Notes: generated by a model not told the origin, from the letters alone. A stretch of 64,000 bases of DNA from JACPYM01 sp031423495 (GCA_031423495.1 JANPFP010000212.1:62001-126000); one strand, 5' to 3'; positions 16,084 to 26,506 are shown, counted from the first letter of the stretch. Program-made: numbers and translations.

Positions 16084-16704
16084 AGTAACAGAAGTTGTCA
16101 GAATTGGAAGCCGCCGATAGCTAGTCCAAATGGTAATGTTTAGGCATTAGCTCCACTCCAACGAGCAAGGTGCAAATAAAATTGCTCCAAAAAATTCTGC
16201 AGCATCCCGCCTTTGATTCCCTCCCCCACGCGAAAACGACGAACGCACCTTGCCGCCAATTCAAGTTAAACGAAAGACAGTGCGTCATTTGACGCGATAA
16301 GAGCGGCCCTTTTATCGCCCATTGAACGCCAGTAGGTAAATTTTGCCTCTTTCCTAGCTGAATGGTGTGTGGTACTCATGGCTCGTGTCCGGTTCCCCAA
16401 AACCCGTTAAGAGCCCAGTACCCAATTTATTTTAAGAGTAGGCAGATTCCATTCAAGTTTTTGACAAGCTGATTTCCTGATCCGCGCCGTCGTCTCAGAT
16501 TGCGGTGCGCTCTAAAAAGGATTTCCCAAGCGTATAACACCTGCCATCCCTGTTGACCGTACCCCATTGCGGTTTAGGTGTTCGCGTTCTCACGTCCTGA
16601 TCAGTTTGCCAGGCTTTATCTCGGCTGCTTGCTTACCCATTTGTCCAACCTGTAATGCCCCGGATTAATCCTTAGTTTCTTTCTGTTAGGATTGGTGCCG
16701 CGCT
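16084..16704. other. 621-bp divergent intergenic region with leader hairpins
   Basis: No gene is supported here. The region separates the divergent exosortase and lyase-like genes. Three plus-strand hairpins are visible: 16282-16295 (GCGTC/GACGC); 16294-16318 (GCGATAA/TTATCGC), which overlaps the first by 2 nt so the two compete; and 16371-16422, a longer stem (GGTACT and GGCTC pairing with GAGCC and AGTACC). They could form a structured 5' leader of the gene at 16705. I recognise no known riboswitch in it. Confidence 0.4.
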
Positions 16705-19700
16705 ATGAAATCTTCCGTGATCGGGGTAAGTGTGCATGCGACTAAACATCGTCGCCGCCCTTATGCCTGTGAGCTTCAGCAATACAACTCAATTTTTTTC
16801 GCACACGTGCGTCGGTTAGCATGGGGCGTGTCCCCATTGTGCCGCTCAACTTTCGTGCGAACTTGTCTGCTTTTCTGTGCCGTGAGCCTGCTGTTGGCAG
16901 GCTTGCCGGGCACTACGCCGCTGCCTGTCTCGCAAGCGCGAACTCAAGCCACGCCTCCGCCGCTGCGCATTCCGCTGGTCGTCAGCGCCGAACGCGCTAC
17001 GCTGCCCGTCACCGTCGGTGTGCCCATTGCCGAATCTTCCAACGTCACTGATGCAACCGTGCTGGGTGTCGTCAACGCAAACGACGATGCCGTGCCTTCG
17101 CAAATGCGTGTGCTGGCACGTTGGCGCGGCCCTGTGACCGATGCGAGCAAGTTGGTTAAGTGGGTACTCGTTGATTTCAAGCCCACGCTGGCCGGGACCT
17201 ATTACCTAACACGCACCGCCCAAGCCGTCCCGGCAAATATGGCGATCATCCGCGCAGAAAGCGCCGCCAGCATTCGCCTGCAAAATTCGCAACTTGAAAT
17301 CGAATTGCCCAAGGTCGGCGCGGAACTGGTGCGCAGTTTCAAGCTCGGCGAATCTGAAATGTTGCGCGCGCCGATCACGCTGGCGGCTGAAGCGCCCAGC
17401 GCCGCCCTCGTCACACGCCTTGACAGCGTGACGACCCGCTTGACCGTGACTGACGCCAGTGTGTTCCGCAAAGACAACACCTTGAAGTTCGTCTTTAACG
17501 ATACGCTCAAGTGGACGGCGGATGCAGGGTCGAAACGTCTCGTGACGATTGCGACAGATTATATTGCCGGGCATCGTTACGTGATTGACGACGGCATCCC
17601 GACCAAGCGCGAAGAGTTCGTCATCGAATCAATCACCGCGCCGCAAGATAATCGCATCGTCACAGCCCTCACTCGACGCCACGAAGCGGGCGCGAAAATC
17701 CGCGACCTGACCATCGAGAGCGAAACCGTCACCGTACGCAGCATCAGCGACCAAACCGTAAATTTCACGGCGGCGCTGGCGAACGTGCATGCCAAAGGCG
17801 AAAAGATGTATGTCGTCGCCAACGGCCTGCCGCAAAATCAAAACGCCACGATGACACTCACCGGTACGCGCGTCGAAGAGTTCAACGCCTTGCGCGCAGT
17901 GGTGCGGCAAGACGGCTACTTGACCGTGAATAGCCAGCGGCTTTTTGCCAAGCTCGATTTCGTAGTGCGCTATTACGTTTACGCCGACCAACCTTTCGTG
18001 CGCGTACGCTTGCAAACCATCAACAACGGCGTTTACGGCTTTGGCGCAGATAGGCTCAACAAAGCGCCGTTCGCGCAACACCTCTTGTTGCGCAGCCTTT
18101 CCGCCCTGATTCCGACCAATGCGACCGGCAGCAGCACCGTACAAGCCTTAACCGCGAGCGAAGCCCGCACGCGTATTCAAAATGGACAATCCGGCGCAAC
18201 CCTCAACGTCGGCAGCGGCGCGAGCGCGTTTGAAATCAGCGTGCCTGAGTTTGCCGAAAATTACCCTAAGTGCATTAAGAGCACGGCGAACGGGTTGCGC
18301 TTCGACTTGTTGCCGAACCTGGGCGCGAACGAAGCCGAATACGTGTTTGACGGAGCGCGCGCCAAGACGACTGATTTTTATCTGGGCCGTTCGGTCAACG
18401 AAGCGCAACGCCTGACCACCGGTCTCGGTGCGAAAGTTGACGCCGCGCATGTGGCGCGTACCGGTGCGGTGCGTCCGGCGATGGTCGAGAAACGCGACTG
18501 GTCGCAACCGCTCAACCAAAGCGCCGAGATGACCGAAGCTGCCGCCCGTTACGAACAGATGATGGCGAGCGCTTATGACCTGGCTTCGTGTTACGGCCCG
18601 CGTCCGCAATCCATGTTCGAATATCGCCATAACACAGAGTTCGGCGAACAACTGGGCTGGCGCAACTTCGGCGATTTGGGCTGGGGCGATGGTTACGCAA
18701 ATTTGCATTACGACCTGCCCTTCCTGATGTTGCGCGAATACCTGCGCACCGGCGACACGCGCGCCTTTCAACTCGGCAACGAACAAGTGCGTTATCTGGC
18801 AAACTGGGGCGTGCATCACAGCGAAGATTTCGGCGATGAAGTTGGCAACGTGAACTTTCGCGGCATGAATTTTTATGAGAAAGGCGATCACGGCAGTTAC
18901 AGCGAACCCAAACCCAGTCACATGTGGGTCGAAGGCATGTGGTTGCATTGGGCGCTGACCGGCGACGAAACCAGCCACGAATCGGCGCTCGCGGGCAGCG
19001 ATGCGTTCAAGCGCATGGGTTTCACGTTCGACAACGCACTGAGTTGGAACGAACCGCGCTGGGTCGGCTGGCCGATTCTCGGTTTGATGGCCGCGTGGCG
19101 TTACACCGGCGACATGGACTATCTGGCGAAAGCCCGCGACAACACTTACCTGATGGTGCAAGCCGAAGAAGTCGCCGGACGCAAAGGTTATTTCATCGCC
19201 ACCGGCATTGAATGGGCCAACAAAGTCGTGCAGCCCTGGGTGTGGACTGGTTACGCCCAACAAGGCCCCATTGAATTCTGGCGCGAGACGCAAGACCAAC
19301 GCGTCGCACAATATCTCGTACGCGTCGCTGACTGGTTCGTCGGCGATGCCACGCCCAACAACCGTCCGCTCTCAGGCGGCGTGCTGCAAGCTGACGGAAA
19401 GTATCTGCCACTGGCAACTTCCTATTTCTGGGAGCCGGGCAAAACCAACGACGACCGTAGCGTACTCAGCGGCGGCATGGGTTTGCAGGTGCTGGTCGCC
19501 GCCGCGCGCATCACCAACCGGCAAGACCTGTGGGCTAAGTCTTCGCAACTCTTCCGCGACACGGTGCTTTTCCGCGATCTGGGTTACGGTCCGATGACAC
19601 CGACCACGCGCGCCACTATCAGTTTTCGTTCAGCGATGTTTACCAGTTCTTCGACCAAGGTTTACGGACAAACCGCGTTGACCGCGAACGATTACCTGCC

Positions 19701-21453
19701 AGAGTTATTAGGTGCAGTCGTATTGCCGCGCACCGGCGTGACGATTCCGCCTTCTGCCGTTCCTTCACCAACGCCGCCGAATCTGGGCGGAGGCGGAGGC
19801 ACTAGCCCACCGCCTCCCGCGAACGCAGTGATTCCGCCCTTCATCACCGGCCCAAAAACCGATGGACTCATCAACGCCGCGTTGAAAAAGCCCGCGTCCG
19901 CTTCGAGCATAAAAGGTTATCCCGACGTAACGGGCGACCCGGCTTCAGCCAACGACGGCCTGTTACGTAGTGGCACCCGCATTTCGCTGTGGCATTCCGC
20001 CGTCAACACTGGCAACCTTGAATGGTGGCAAGTTGATTTGCAAATCCCACAACGGCTGATGGCTTTTGAACTCGCGTTCCGTTCCGACGTAGATCAAGTC
20101 GTCTGTCGCCGCAATTTTGAAATTCTAGGTTCCAACGATCCGACCTTTGCCACCGCCGTCATTCTGGCTTCGCGCGGCGAACAACCCGTGCCTTTCGGCC
20201 AGCCGTTCAAGGTGGGAGTGCGCGACAGAAACAAGTTTCGTTACGTGCGCGTACGCAAAAACAAAGTCGAACGCGATGCTTCGAACCAGCAGTTTTTCAA
20301 TCTGGTCGAAGTCAAAGCCTTCGCGCGCCCCACGCCGCCGCAGCAGGCGACGTTAGATACGCCGCTTGCCAGCCTGACGAACGTCGCGCTCAATCGCAGT
20401 GCTGCGTCTTCCACCTTTCACGCCTGGGCCGATGTCACCGGTGAAGACCGCACCGCCAACGACGGCTTGCTTCAAGTGGCAAGCAAGGCTTCGGCCTGGC
20501 ATTCAGAATCAAACACCGGACAGCTCGAATGGGTGCAGGTAGATTTAGGGCAACCCTATCGCGTCAAAGCCGTAGAAACGCTCGCCCGCCAAGACATAGA
20601 CCAACCACTCGCCCGCCGCAACTTTGTCGTACTCGGCTCGACCAACGACAAGTTTGATAGTCCAGTAGTGTTAGCCATGCGCGACGACGTGCCGTTCGCT
20701 TTCGGCGAATCGTGGATGGCAACCGTTTCGAACACCAATCTCTATCGTTACATTCGCGTGATGAAAACCGATTGGGACGATGTGGACGCGTCAGGCCAGC
20801 AGTTTTTCAACGTCGCCGAAGTGCGCGTTTACGCCGATCTGAACGTGCAAGTACCAACCGCCTTGACCGCCCTGACCGATCAAGCCTTGAAGGTCGGCCA
20901 GTCGTTTAGCGTACTCATCAAAAAAACCGACGACCAAAATCGTGCGTTGACACTCACGGCTGCTGGCGTACCGGAAAATGCTGTGTGGGACGCCGCGCGC
21001 GGCTTTTTCAGTTTCACGCCGAATTCCGGTCAGGCGGGTCGCGTCTTCCCCATCTATTTCACCGGCACTGCCACCGGCACCGCGCCGCGCACCGTTCGCC
21101 TGGACATCGTCGTGACGTTCGACGGTACGCCCAGCGTCGTGCTGACCGCGCCTACCATCACAACCGCAATCGTTGCCGGACAGCCTGTCACCGTACGTTG
21201 GGCGATTTCTCCGGGCAGCGCCACGCCGGTGCGTTATCGCGTCTTGCTTTCTGCCGACAGCGGACAAAACTTCTTGCTGCTCGGCGAAGCCTCTGCCAAC
21301 ACCGGCCTTTATCGTTGGAACATCCCGCTCAATTATCCGGTCAACACACCGTTGCGATTTATGGTGCAAGCCCTTGATGCCAGCAACCGCGTCGGTTTGG
21401 ATTACAGCAAACAAGACCTGCGCGTTGGCCCACCGCAAACGGCCTCGAACTGA
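16705..21453 (+). CDS. Large secreted exo-rhamnogalacturonan-lyase-like protein with discoidin domains
   Basis: A 1,582-residue exported protein. A hydrophobic signal lies late, near residues 52-72, so the true start may be downstream of 16705. Residues 90-560 are beta-rich and 600-1000 are an (alpha/alpha) toroid-like region with FEYRHNTEFGEQLGWRNFGD and HMWVEGMWLHWALTGDE, a pattern I associate with PcRGLX/YetA-like exo-rhamnogalacturonan lyases. A Pro/Gly linker (1012-1046) leads to two F5/8 type C (discoidin) domains at about 1055-1205 and 1225-1375, each containing QVDL and a FR/YRYVRV- or IRVMK-type motif. An Ig-like cadherin-type domain (1385-1475) and a fibronectin-like C-terminal domain end it. 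Likely role: binding and cleaving plant pectin. The enzyme assignment is an inference. Confidence 0.7.
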   Translation: MKSSVIGVSVHATKHRRRPYACELQQYNSIFFAHVRRLAWGVSPLCRSTFVRTCLLFCAVSLLLAGLPGTTPLPVSQARTQATPPPLRIPLVVSAERATLPVTVGVPIAESSNVTDATVLGVVNANDDAVPSQMRVLARWRGPVTDASKLVKWVLVDFKPTLAGTYYLTRTAQAVPANMAIIRAESAASIRLQNSQLEIELPKVGAELVRSFKLGESEMLRAPITLAAEAPSAALVTRLDSVTTRLTVTDASVFRKDNTLKFVFNDTLKWTADAGSKRLVTIATDYIAGHRYVIDDGIPTKREEFVIESITAPQDNRIVTALTRRHEAGAKIRDLTIESETVTVRSISDQTVNFTAALANVHAKGEKMYVVANGLPQNQNATMTLTGTRVEEFNALRAVVRQDGYLTVNSQRLFAKLDFVVRYYVYADQPFVRVRLQTINNGVYGFGADRLNKAPFAQHLLLRSLSALIPTNATGSSTVQALTASEARTRIQNGQSGATLNVGSGASAFEISVPEFAENYPKCIKSTANGLRFDLLPNLGANEAEYVFDGARAKTTDFYLGRSVNEAQRLTTGLGAKVDAAHVARTGAVRPAMVEKRDWSQPLNQSAEMTEAAARYEQMMASAYDLASCYGPRPQSMFEYRHNTEFGEQLGWRNFGDLGWGDGYANLHYDLPFLMLREYLRTGDTRAFQLGNEQVRYLANWGVHHSEDFGDEVGNVNFRGMNFYEKGDHGSYSEPKPSHMWVEGMWLHWALTGDETSHESALAGSDAFKRMGFTFDNALSWNEPRWVGWPILGLMAAWRYTGDMDYLAKARDNTYLMVQAEEVAGRKGYFIATGIEWANKVVQPWVWTGYAQQGPIEFWRETQDQRVAQYLVRVADWFVGDATPNNRPLSGGVLQADGKYLPLATSYFWEPGKTNDDRSVLSGGMGLQVLVAAARITNRQDLWAKSSQLFRDTVLFRDLGYGPMTPTTRATISFRSAMFTSSSTKVYGQTALTANDYLPELLGAVVLPRTGVTIPPSAVPSPTPPNLGGGGGTSPPPPANAVIPPFITGPKTDGLINAALKKPASASSIKGYPDVTGDPASANDGLLRSGTRISLWHSAVNTGNLEWWQVDLQIPQRLMAFELAFRSDVDQVVCRRNFEILGSNDPTFATAVILASRGEQPVPFGQPFKVGVRDRNKFRYVRVRKNKVERDASNQQFFNLVEVKAFARPTPPQQATLDTPLASLTNVALNRSAASSTFHAWADVTGEDRTANDGLLQVASKASAWHSESNTGQLEWVQVDLGQPYRVKAVETLARQDIDQPLARRNFVVLGSTNDKFDSPVVLAMRDDVPFAFGESWMATVSNTNLYRYIRVMKTDWDDVDASGQQFFNVAEVRVYADLNVQVPTALTALTDQALKVGQSFSVLIKKTDDQNRALTLTAAGVPENAVWDAARGFFSFTPNSGQAGRVFPIYFTGTATGTAPRTVRLDIVVTFDGTPSVVLTAPTITTAIVAGQPVTVRWAISPGSATPVRYRVLLSADSGQNFLLLGEASANTGLYRWNIPLNYPVNTPLRFMVQALDASNRVGLDYSKQDLRVGPPQTASN

Positions 21454-21509
21454 TTTCTTTACGAACCGGGTGCCGCCTCGGTGTCTCGTTCGCCCCCTGC
21501 AACAACACG

Positions 21510-21547
21510 AAAGGCGCAAGCAGATAATTTACTCTGCTTGCGCCTTT
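21510..21547. terminator. Bidirectional terminator between convergent genes
   Basis: A 15-bp perfect inverted repeat (21510-21524 and 21533-21547) with an 8-nt loop, ending in T-rich sequence on the plus strand and beginning with A residues. It lies 57 bp after the lyase-like gene stop and 56 bp before the stop of the convergent BNR gene, ideal for terminating both. Confidence 0.85.
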
Positions 21548-21602
21548 TGTCTTGGCGGGGAATACCACCTTAAGTAGCGATTATCAGCCTGCCGTTGAAG
21601 TC

Positions 21603-24600
21603 TTATCGTTGCACTGGCGCAATCGGTTCGCCCGCTTTGATCGGAGCCGCGCCGCTCTCGGCGACTTGCTTGTTCAGGTTAGGAACGTCTTCCTGAATGA
21701 TTTTGTTGGCTTGCTCGATCAAGACAACCAGTTGCTTTGACAGCGTGTCAACCTGTTCGCGGTGACGCGGTGCGACGGGTTCGGTGTAAGTGTCGAGCGA
21801 CGAGAAGATTTGGCTCAAGCGCGACAACATCGGCGGAATCAGTGGCTGCTCTGAAGGCCCCGCGTTTTCAGAAAAGGCTTCGCGATTGATTTGAGTCATC
21901 GTACGTTTTTGCAGTTCGCTGATTTGCGTCACCAACGTTTCGGCAGACTTGAGTAACGCTTCGGGCGGAGTCGTTTGTTTTTTGAGGTTGTCTTGCAACG
22001 CCTTAAGTTCGGTATTGATCGTGCCCAATCGGCGATTGGTTTCAAACGCAGACTTTTGCAGCCGGTTGATTGCCTGCATCGTTTGCAACCGCGCGACGTA
22101 ATCTTCCGGCACAAGCTTGATGCGCGGGTCGTCTGCGACCTTGAGCGGCTTGCTGAATTCTTTGCCGTCCACCGTCAGCTTCACTACGTAATCGCCCGGC
22201 ACGACGCGCGGCGCACGTGCCAGACCGAAGCCTCCGCCGCCACCCATCCCTGCCATCGCCATAATGCTTGAAGCCGGAGCTGCCGACTGTGCGCGTTCGC
22301 TGGTCACGCCGGTCATTTGCACCGGCACGGTAAAGCGAAAATCCCACACAACTCGTTGCACGCCAATGTCGTTGGCGAGTTTGAATTCGCGTATGACGTT
22401 GCCCTGCTTGTCGGCGATGGTGAGTTGGGGTTCGTCTTTGGCTTTGGCGCGCAGGTAATAACTGATCAACGCGCCGTAAGCCTGATTGGGCGCGACATAA
22501 AGCTTATTGCCCGTGCTGCCTTTGTGGCTGTTAAGTCGCCACATCGTCGCGGGCTGCAAATCAAAAAGCTGCGCATCAGTCGCCGCCACGGCATCGCTCA
22601 TCTGTTCGAGCGCGGTGAGGTCATCGAGAATCCAGATGCCGCGTCCGTGTGTGGCGAGAATCAAATCGTTTTCGCGCGGATGAATCGCAAGGTCGTCAAC
22701 CGGCACAGTAGGCAAATTGTTTTTCAACTGCCGCCACGATGCGCCGCGATTGTGGCTGACCCACAAGCCGAATTCCGTACCGACAAACAACAAGTTCTGA
22801 TTACGCGGATGTTCACGAATTACGTTGGTCGGATGCGGCAGGTTATTCGCAATGGCTTGCCACGTAGCGCCGAAATCTTCGGTGGCGAAAACATACGGCT
22901 TGAAATCATTGTTGCGATGTCCGTCAAACGTCACATAAGCGCGGCCTTCTTTCGCCGACGAAGCCACGACGCGCGTGACGTAAGTGTTCGCCGGTACGCC
23001 CGTGAACTTGTCAGTCACGTTTTGCCACGTCTTGCCGTTGTCGCGCGTGACTTGCACGTTGCCATCGTCGGTGCCAATCCAGATGACGCCTTCGCGCGCG
23101 GGCGATTCAGACACGGTGACGATGTGCCCGTAATTGTCTTGTCCGTCGTGGCCTGACAGCACATTGGGTTTGATCGTCACGCCGAGAATCGGCAGCTTGT
23201 TGCGATCAATATGTTTCGTCAGGTCGGGCGAAATCGTCCCCCACGTGTCGCCGCGATCATTCGAGATGAACAGACGATTGCCGCCCAGCATGATCTTGCG
23301 GCTGCTATGCGGCGAGATGTGAATCGGCGAGTTCCAGTCAAAGCGATAGCGTTGTTCATTCGTGGCAACTTCTGGCGCTTGCGGCTTGATGAATTTGCTT
23401 TCGCTGGTCGCCGTGTTCAATCGCAGCACGTTGCCGTTTTGCGATTCGACGTAAACCGTCGCTGGGTCATTCGGGTCTACTTGCGCGTAAAAGCCATCGC
23501 CGCCGCCGACCTTGATCCATTCGTCATTCGTCACGCCCAGCGCAGTCAACGTAGCCGACGGCGCTCCCCACGTGCCGTTATCCTGCAAGCCGCCGTAAAC
23601 CCAATAAGGCTTGCGCAGGTCGAAGCCGACTTCGTAAAACTGCGCGAGCGGAATCGTATTCACATAGTCCCACGTCTTGCTTTTGTCGTAGCTGAAATGA
23701 ATGCCGCCGTCGCTGCCGACTACGAGATGATTCGGATTGGCAGGATTGATCCACAGCGCGTGATAGTCGCCGTGAATCGGCATGAAGCGATTGTTGGCGA
23801 AGGTCTTGCCGCCGTTGTCTGACACGTACCAGCCCGCACCCAATACGTAAATGCGCTGGTCGTTCGTCGGGTCAATGCGAATCTGGCTGTAATAAGCCGG
23901 GCGCGGATTGGTGTCGGACATCTTCACCCACTTCGCGCCGTGGTCGTCGCTGCGATAAGTGCCGCCCGCCGTCGCGTGTTCATAAGTCACGTAAACGACC
24001 TTTGATTCTTTGCGCCATACGTCAATGCCGATGCGCCCTGCGTCACCGGCAGGTAAGCCATCGGTAAGTTTCGTCCACGTCGCTCCGGCGTCAGTGGTTT
24101 TATAAAGTCCGCTATGAGGCCCGCCGCCATTGAATCCGAAGGGCATGCGACGACGTTGATAAGCCGCTGCGTAAAGCGTGTTTGGCTCAGTCAAATCCAT
24201 CGCGATGTCGGTGAAGCCCGTGTCTTCGTTGATAAATTTCGTGTTCGTCCACGTCTTGCCGCCGTCGGTCGTTTTGAAAAGTCCGCGTTCGGCGTTCGCG
24301 CCCCACAGATGTCCGCCCGCCGCGACGTAAACGATGTTCGGGTCAGTCGGATGAATCACGATGCGCCCGATGTGATGCGTATCTTTCAAACCAACGCTCA
24401 CCCACGTCTTGCCGCCGTCTTCTGACTTATAAACGCCGTTCCCCCATGAAGAGCTTTGGCGATTGTTGGCTTCGCCCGTGCCAACCCAAACGATGTCGGG
24501 GTTAGAGGGAGCCACCGTCACATCGCCAATGGAACTATGCGACTCTTTGTCGAAGAGCGATTCCCACGTCGTACCGTTATTGACGGTCTTCCACAATCCG

Positions 24601-24836
24601 CCCGAAGCCGTCGCAGCATAAATAATCGAAGGATTGCTTTCGACGACGGCGAAATCGTCAATACGTCCGCCCATAATTGCGGGGCCGATGTTGCGAAACG
24701 TCAGGCTCTTAAAAGTTTCGGGCGTGAGTTTATCTGTGGGTTCTTGTGCGTGCGTGAACGAATGGCTGACAACGAATGACAACAACGCGGCGCACAACAA
24801 AGCACGCACCGACCAATGCATGAAACGCCTGGGCAT
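21603..24836 (-). CDS. Exported BNR/sortilin-type beta-propeller protein
   Basis: A 1,077-residue exported protein. ATG 24836 is preferred over an in-frame upstream GTG because GGAGG lies about 11 nt before it and it begins a clear signal peptide (residues 1-30). The first 700 residues contain many BNR/Asp-box-type motifs (SxDxGxTW variants such as SEDGGKTW, TTDAGATW, SNDRGDTW and TRDNGKTW) and the opening FRNIGPAIMGGRI typical of VPS10/sortilin-related bacterial propellers. The C-terminal 250 residues hold an extracellular beta domain (DYVVKLTVDGKEFSKPL) and a helical, coiled-coil-like part. These proteins are common in Acidobacteria; the glycosyl-hydrolase label often given is not proven. 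It lies 105 bp after the nitrilase gene. Confidence 0.85.
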   Translation of the reverse strand: MPRRFMHWSVRALLCAALLSFVVSHSFTHAQEPTDKLTPETFKSLTFRNIGPAIMGGRIDDFAVVESNPSIIYAATASGGLWKTVNNGTTWESLFDKESHSSIGDVTVAPSNPDIVWVGTGEANNRQSSSWGNGVYKSEDGGKTWVSVGLKDTHHIGRIVIHPTDPNIVYVAAGGHLWGANAERGLFKTTDGGKTWTNTKFINEDTGFTDIAMDLTEPNTLYAAAYQRRRMPFGFNGGGPHSGLYKTTDAGATWTKLTDGLPAGDAGRIGIDVWRKESKVVYVTYEHATAGGTYRSDDHGAKWVKMSDTNPRPAYYSQIRIDPTNDQRIYVLGAGWYVSDNGGKTFANNRFMPIHGDYHALWINPANPNHLVVGSDGGIHFSYDKSKTWDYVNTIPLAQFYEVGFDLRKPYWVYGGLQDNGTWGAPSATLTALGVTNDEWIKVGGGDGFYAQVDPNDPATVYVESQNGNVLRLNTATSESKFIKPQAPEVATNEQRYRFDWNSPIHISPHSSRKIMLGGNRLFISNDRGDTWGTISPDLTKHIDRNKLPILGVTIKPNVLSGHDGQDNYGHIVTVSESPAREGVIWIGTDDGNVQVTRDNGKTWQNVTDKFTGVPANTYVTRVVASSAKEGRAYVTFDGHRNNDFKPYVFATEDFGATWQAIANNLPHPTNVIREHPRNQNLLFVGTEFGLWVSHNRGASWRQLKNNLPTVPVDDLAIHPRENDLILATHGRGIWILDDLTALEQMSDAVAATDAQLFDLQPATMWRLNSHKGSTGNKLYVAPNQAYGALISYYLRAKAKDEPQLTIADKQGNVIREFKLANDIGVQRVVWDFRFTVPVQMTGVTSERAQSAAPASSIMAMAGMGGGGGFGLARAPRVVPGDYVVKLTVDGKEFSKPLKVADDPRIKLVPEDYVARLQTMQAINRLQKSAFETNRRLGTINTELKALQDNLKKQTTPPEALLKSAETLVTQISELQKRTMTQINREAFSENAGPSEQPLIPPMLSRLSQIFSSLDTYTEPVAPRHREQVDTLSKQLVVLIEQANKIIQEDVPNLNKQVAESGAAPIKAGEPIAPVQR

Positions 24837-24941
24837 GTGGATGACCTCCGAAATGTGAACAAATGATTGCTGGTGACAGCGCATGAACTGCGCGGAAAGT
24901 AGCATTGCCTCATCTAACGAAGCAATAGGCACAAAGACCAC

Positions 24942-26165
24942 TTACGAGCCGCTGGCTGGATTGGGTTTGCGCGTCGCGACAGGTTCAGGAATCACCAATG
25001 GCGTCGTTGCTGCTTGAGGCGGCGGGTTATGCATAAACAGGCCAGCGCCGTTCGTCATGCCGTGATGGGTAGCCGGTGGCAAGGCTTCGGGTTCGTGAGG
25101 CGCGGGCAGCAATTCGTGTGCGTGGCCTTTGCCATTCAGATGATGGCCTTTGTAATCGAACTCAAATAAGTCAGGCCGGTGGTAATGCCCCGTGACATCG
25201 AGCGCCATGCTTTCTTCGCGGTTCCGCTCAAGGTTGATGCGCGCGAGGATGATGACTTCGGCGTCGAATGAAGGCCCCGCGACATAATTGCCGTCAGGGC
25301 CGATGATCGAACTACCGCCGCCTAAGATGAATTCGCTCTTGCTTTGCGCGACGGCGGGGACGACTTCGAGTTCGCGGGGCAAGTCCTGCTTGCGCATGAT
25401 GCTGCCGACCGAGACCACGAAACAGCGCCCCTCGAAAGCGTAATGCCGTGCCGCAATTTGATACATCGCTTTGACTTCAGGCCACAGCGCGATGTGGATG
25501 TCTTCGCCGTTGATGTGCATGGTCTGGCGCACGAGCGGCATCCAGTGTTCCCAACAAATCAAACTGCCGATGCGCCCGGCGGGCGTGTCAATCGTCTGCA
25601 AAGTGCTGCCGTCGCCATGCCCCCAGATCAATCGTTCACCAAACGTAGGTATCAGTTTGCGATGATGGTTGAGCAACACACCGTCAGGGCCGAAGGTCAG
25701 CACCGTGTTATAGAGCGTCCCGCGTCCTGCGCCTTCGAGCACTCGTTCGTTGACGCCGATGACGAGCGTCAGGTTGTGTTCGCGCGCGGCATTGCCCAGC
25801 GCATCAGTCACGGGGCCGGGCACGACCACGCTTTGTTCGCCCAGTTGCGCGAAAAGACGCTTGACGATGGGGCTGTCGAATACGGCCACATCGCGGCAGA
25901 CATCAATCCACGCGGGATAACCGGGCAGCCAGGTTTCAGGGAATACGACCAGTTGAGCGCGACGGCGAGCGGCTTCGGCAATGAGTTCGAGGGCGCGCGC
26001 GAGGCTGCGTTCGAGGCTCATGTAAATCGGCGCAGCTTGCACGGCGGCGACGATCACGACCGATTGCGCGCTCTTGCGTTCGTCAGGCGTATTGGGCAAA
26101 GGCATAGCGGGCGCTGGCGCGTCGGGTCGTCTGATTTCGTTGGTGTCTCGTCTTTGTCGTTGCAT
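24942..26165 (-). CDS. Nitrilase-family carbon-nitrogen hydrolase
   Basis: A 407-residue enzyme in the nitrilase/cyanide hydratase group. The Glu-Lys-Cys triad is visible: Glu in VFPETWLPGYP, Lys in HHRKLIPT and Cys in LICWEHWMPLVR. Spacing and the YPAWIDV segment fit aliphatic nitrilases, which convert nitriles to carboxylic acids plus ammonia. A C-terminal tail of about 60 residues (His/Pro-rich, HLNGKGHAHELLPAPHEPEA) is longer than usual and probably disordered. The start is uncertain: ATG at 26165 or 26105 are both plausible and neither has a clear ribosome site; a longer in-frame extension to 26387 is unlikely. Substrate unknown. Confidence 0.8.
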   Translation of the reverse strand: MQRQRRDTNEIRRPDAPAPAMPLPNTPDERKSAQSVVIVAAVQAAPIYMSLERSLARALELIAEAARRRAQLVVFPETWLPGYPAWIDVCRDVAVFDSPIVKRLFAQLGEQSVVVPGPVTDALGNAAREHNLTLVIGVNERVLEGAGRGTLYNTVLTFGPDGVLLNHHRKLIPTFGERLIWGHGDGSTLQTIDTPAGRIGSLICWEHWMPLVRQTMHINGEDIHIALWPEVKAMYQIAARHYAFEGRCFVVSVGSIMRKQDLPRELEVVPAVAQSKSEFILGGGSSIIGPDGNYVAGPSFDAEVIILARINLERNREESMALDVTGHYHRPDLFEFDYKGHHLNGKGHAHELLPAPHEPEALPPATHHGMTNGAGLFMHNPPPQAATTPLVIPEPVATRKPNPASGS

Positions 26166-26394
26166 ACACGTAAACCGGCGCTCTGGGGGATGCTGGTTGA
26201 CCAGTCTACAGGGACTGTAGAAATCACAACGATGGGGAGGAATTACAGCTTCGGGGCAACCAGACGCAGGCTTAAAAATTAATCGGGGTAATCTATTGAT
26301 GAACGATTTTCTAACTACGGACAAATGAATAACATTGGCTTGCGGGTTTCGCAACCAAAGCAATGACCATTCAATCTCGAATAGCAAAGACTAA

Positions 26395-26506
26395 ATTGCA
26401 CAGGATTAACAGGATGTTCAGGATTGACGGGATGGAAAGATGGATGAGTAACAAAACGTTGAGCAGAATCCTGTAAATCCTGAACATCCTGTTAATCCTG
26501 TGCAAT
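26395..26506. repeat. 31-bp perfect inverted repeat
   Basis: Arms 26395-26425 and 26476-26506 are perfect inverted copies of 31 bp with a 50-nt spacer. Each arm is built from repeated AGGATT and CAGGAT units, so the arms are internally repetitive. It lies 7 bp beyond the coaA stop and may also terminate it. This looks like a member of a dispersed palindromic repeat family. Confidence 0.8.

Noticed and set aside
18148..19311. Long minus-strand open frame opposite the lyase-like gene
   Set aside because: No domain or ribosome site; composition matches an antisense shadow of a GC-rich coding region.
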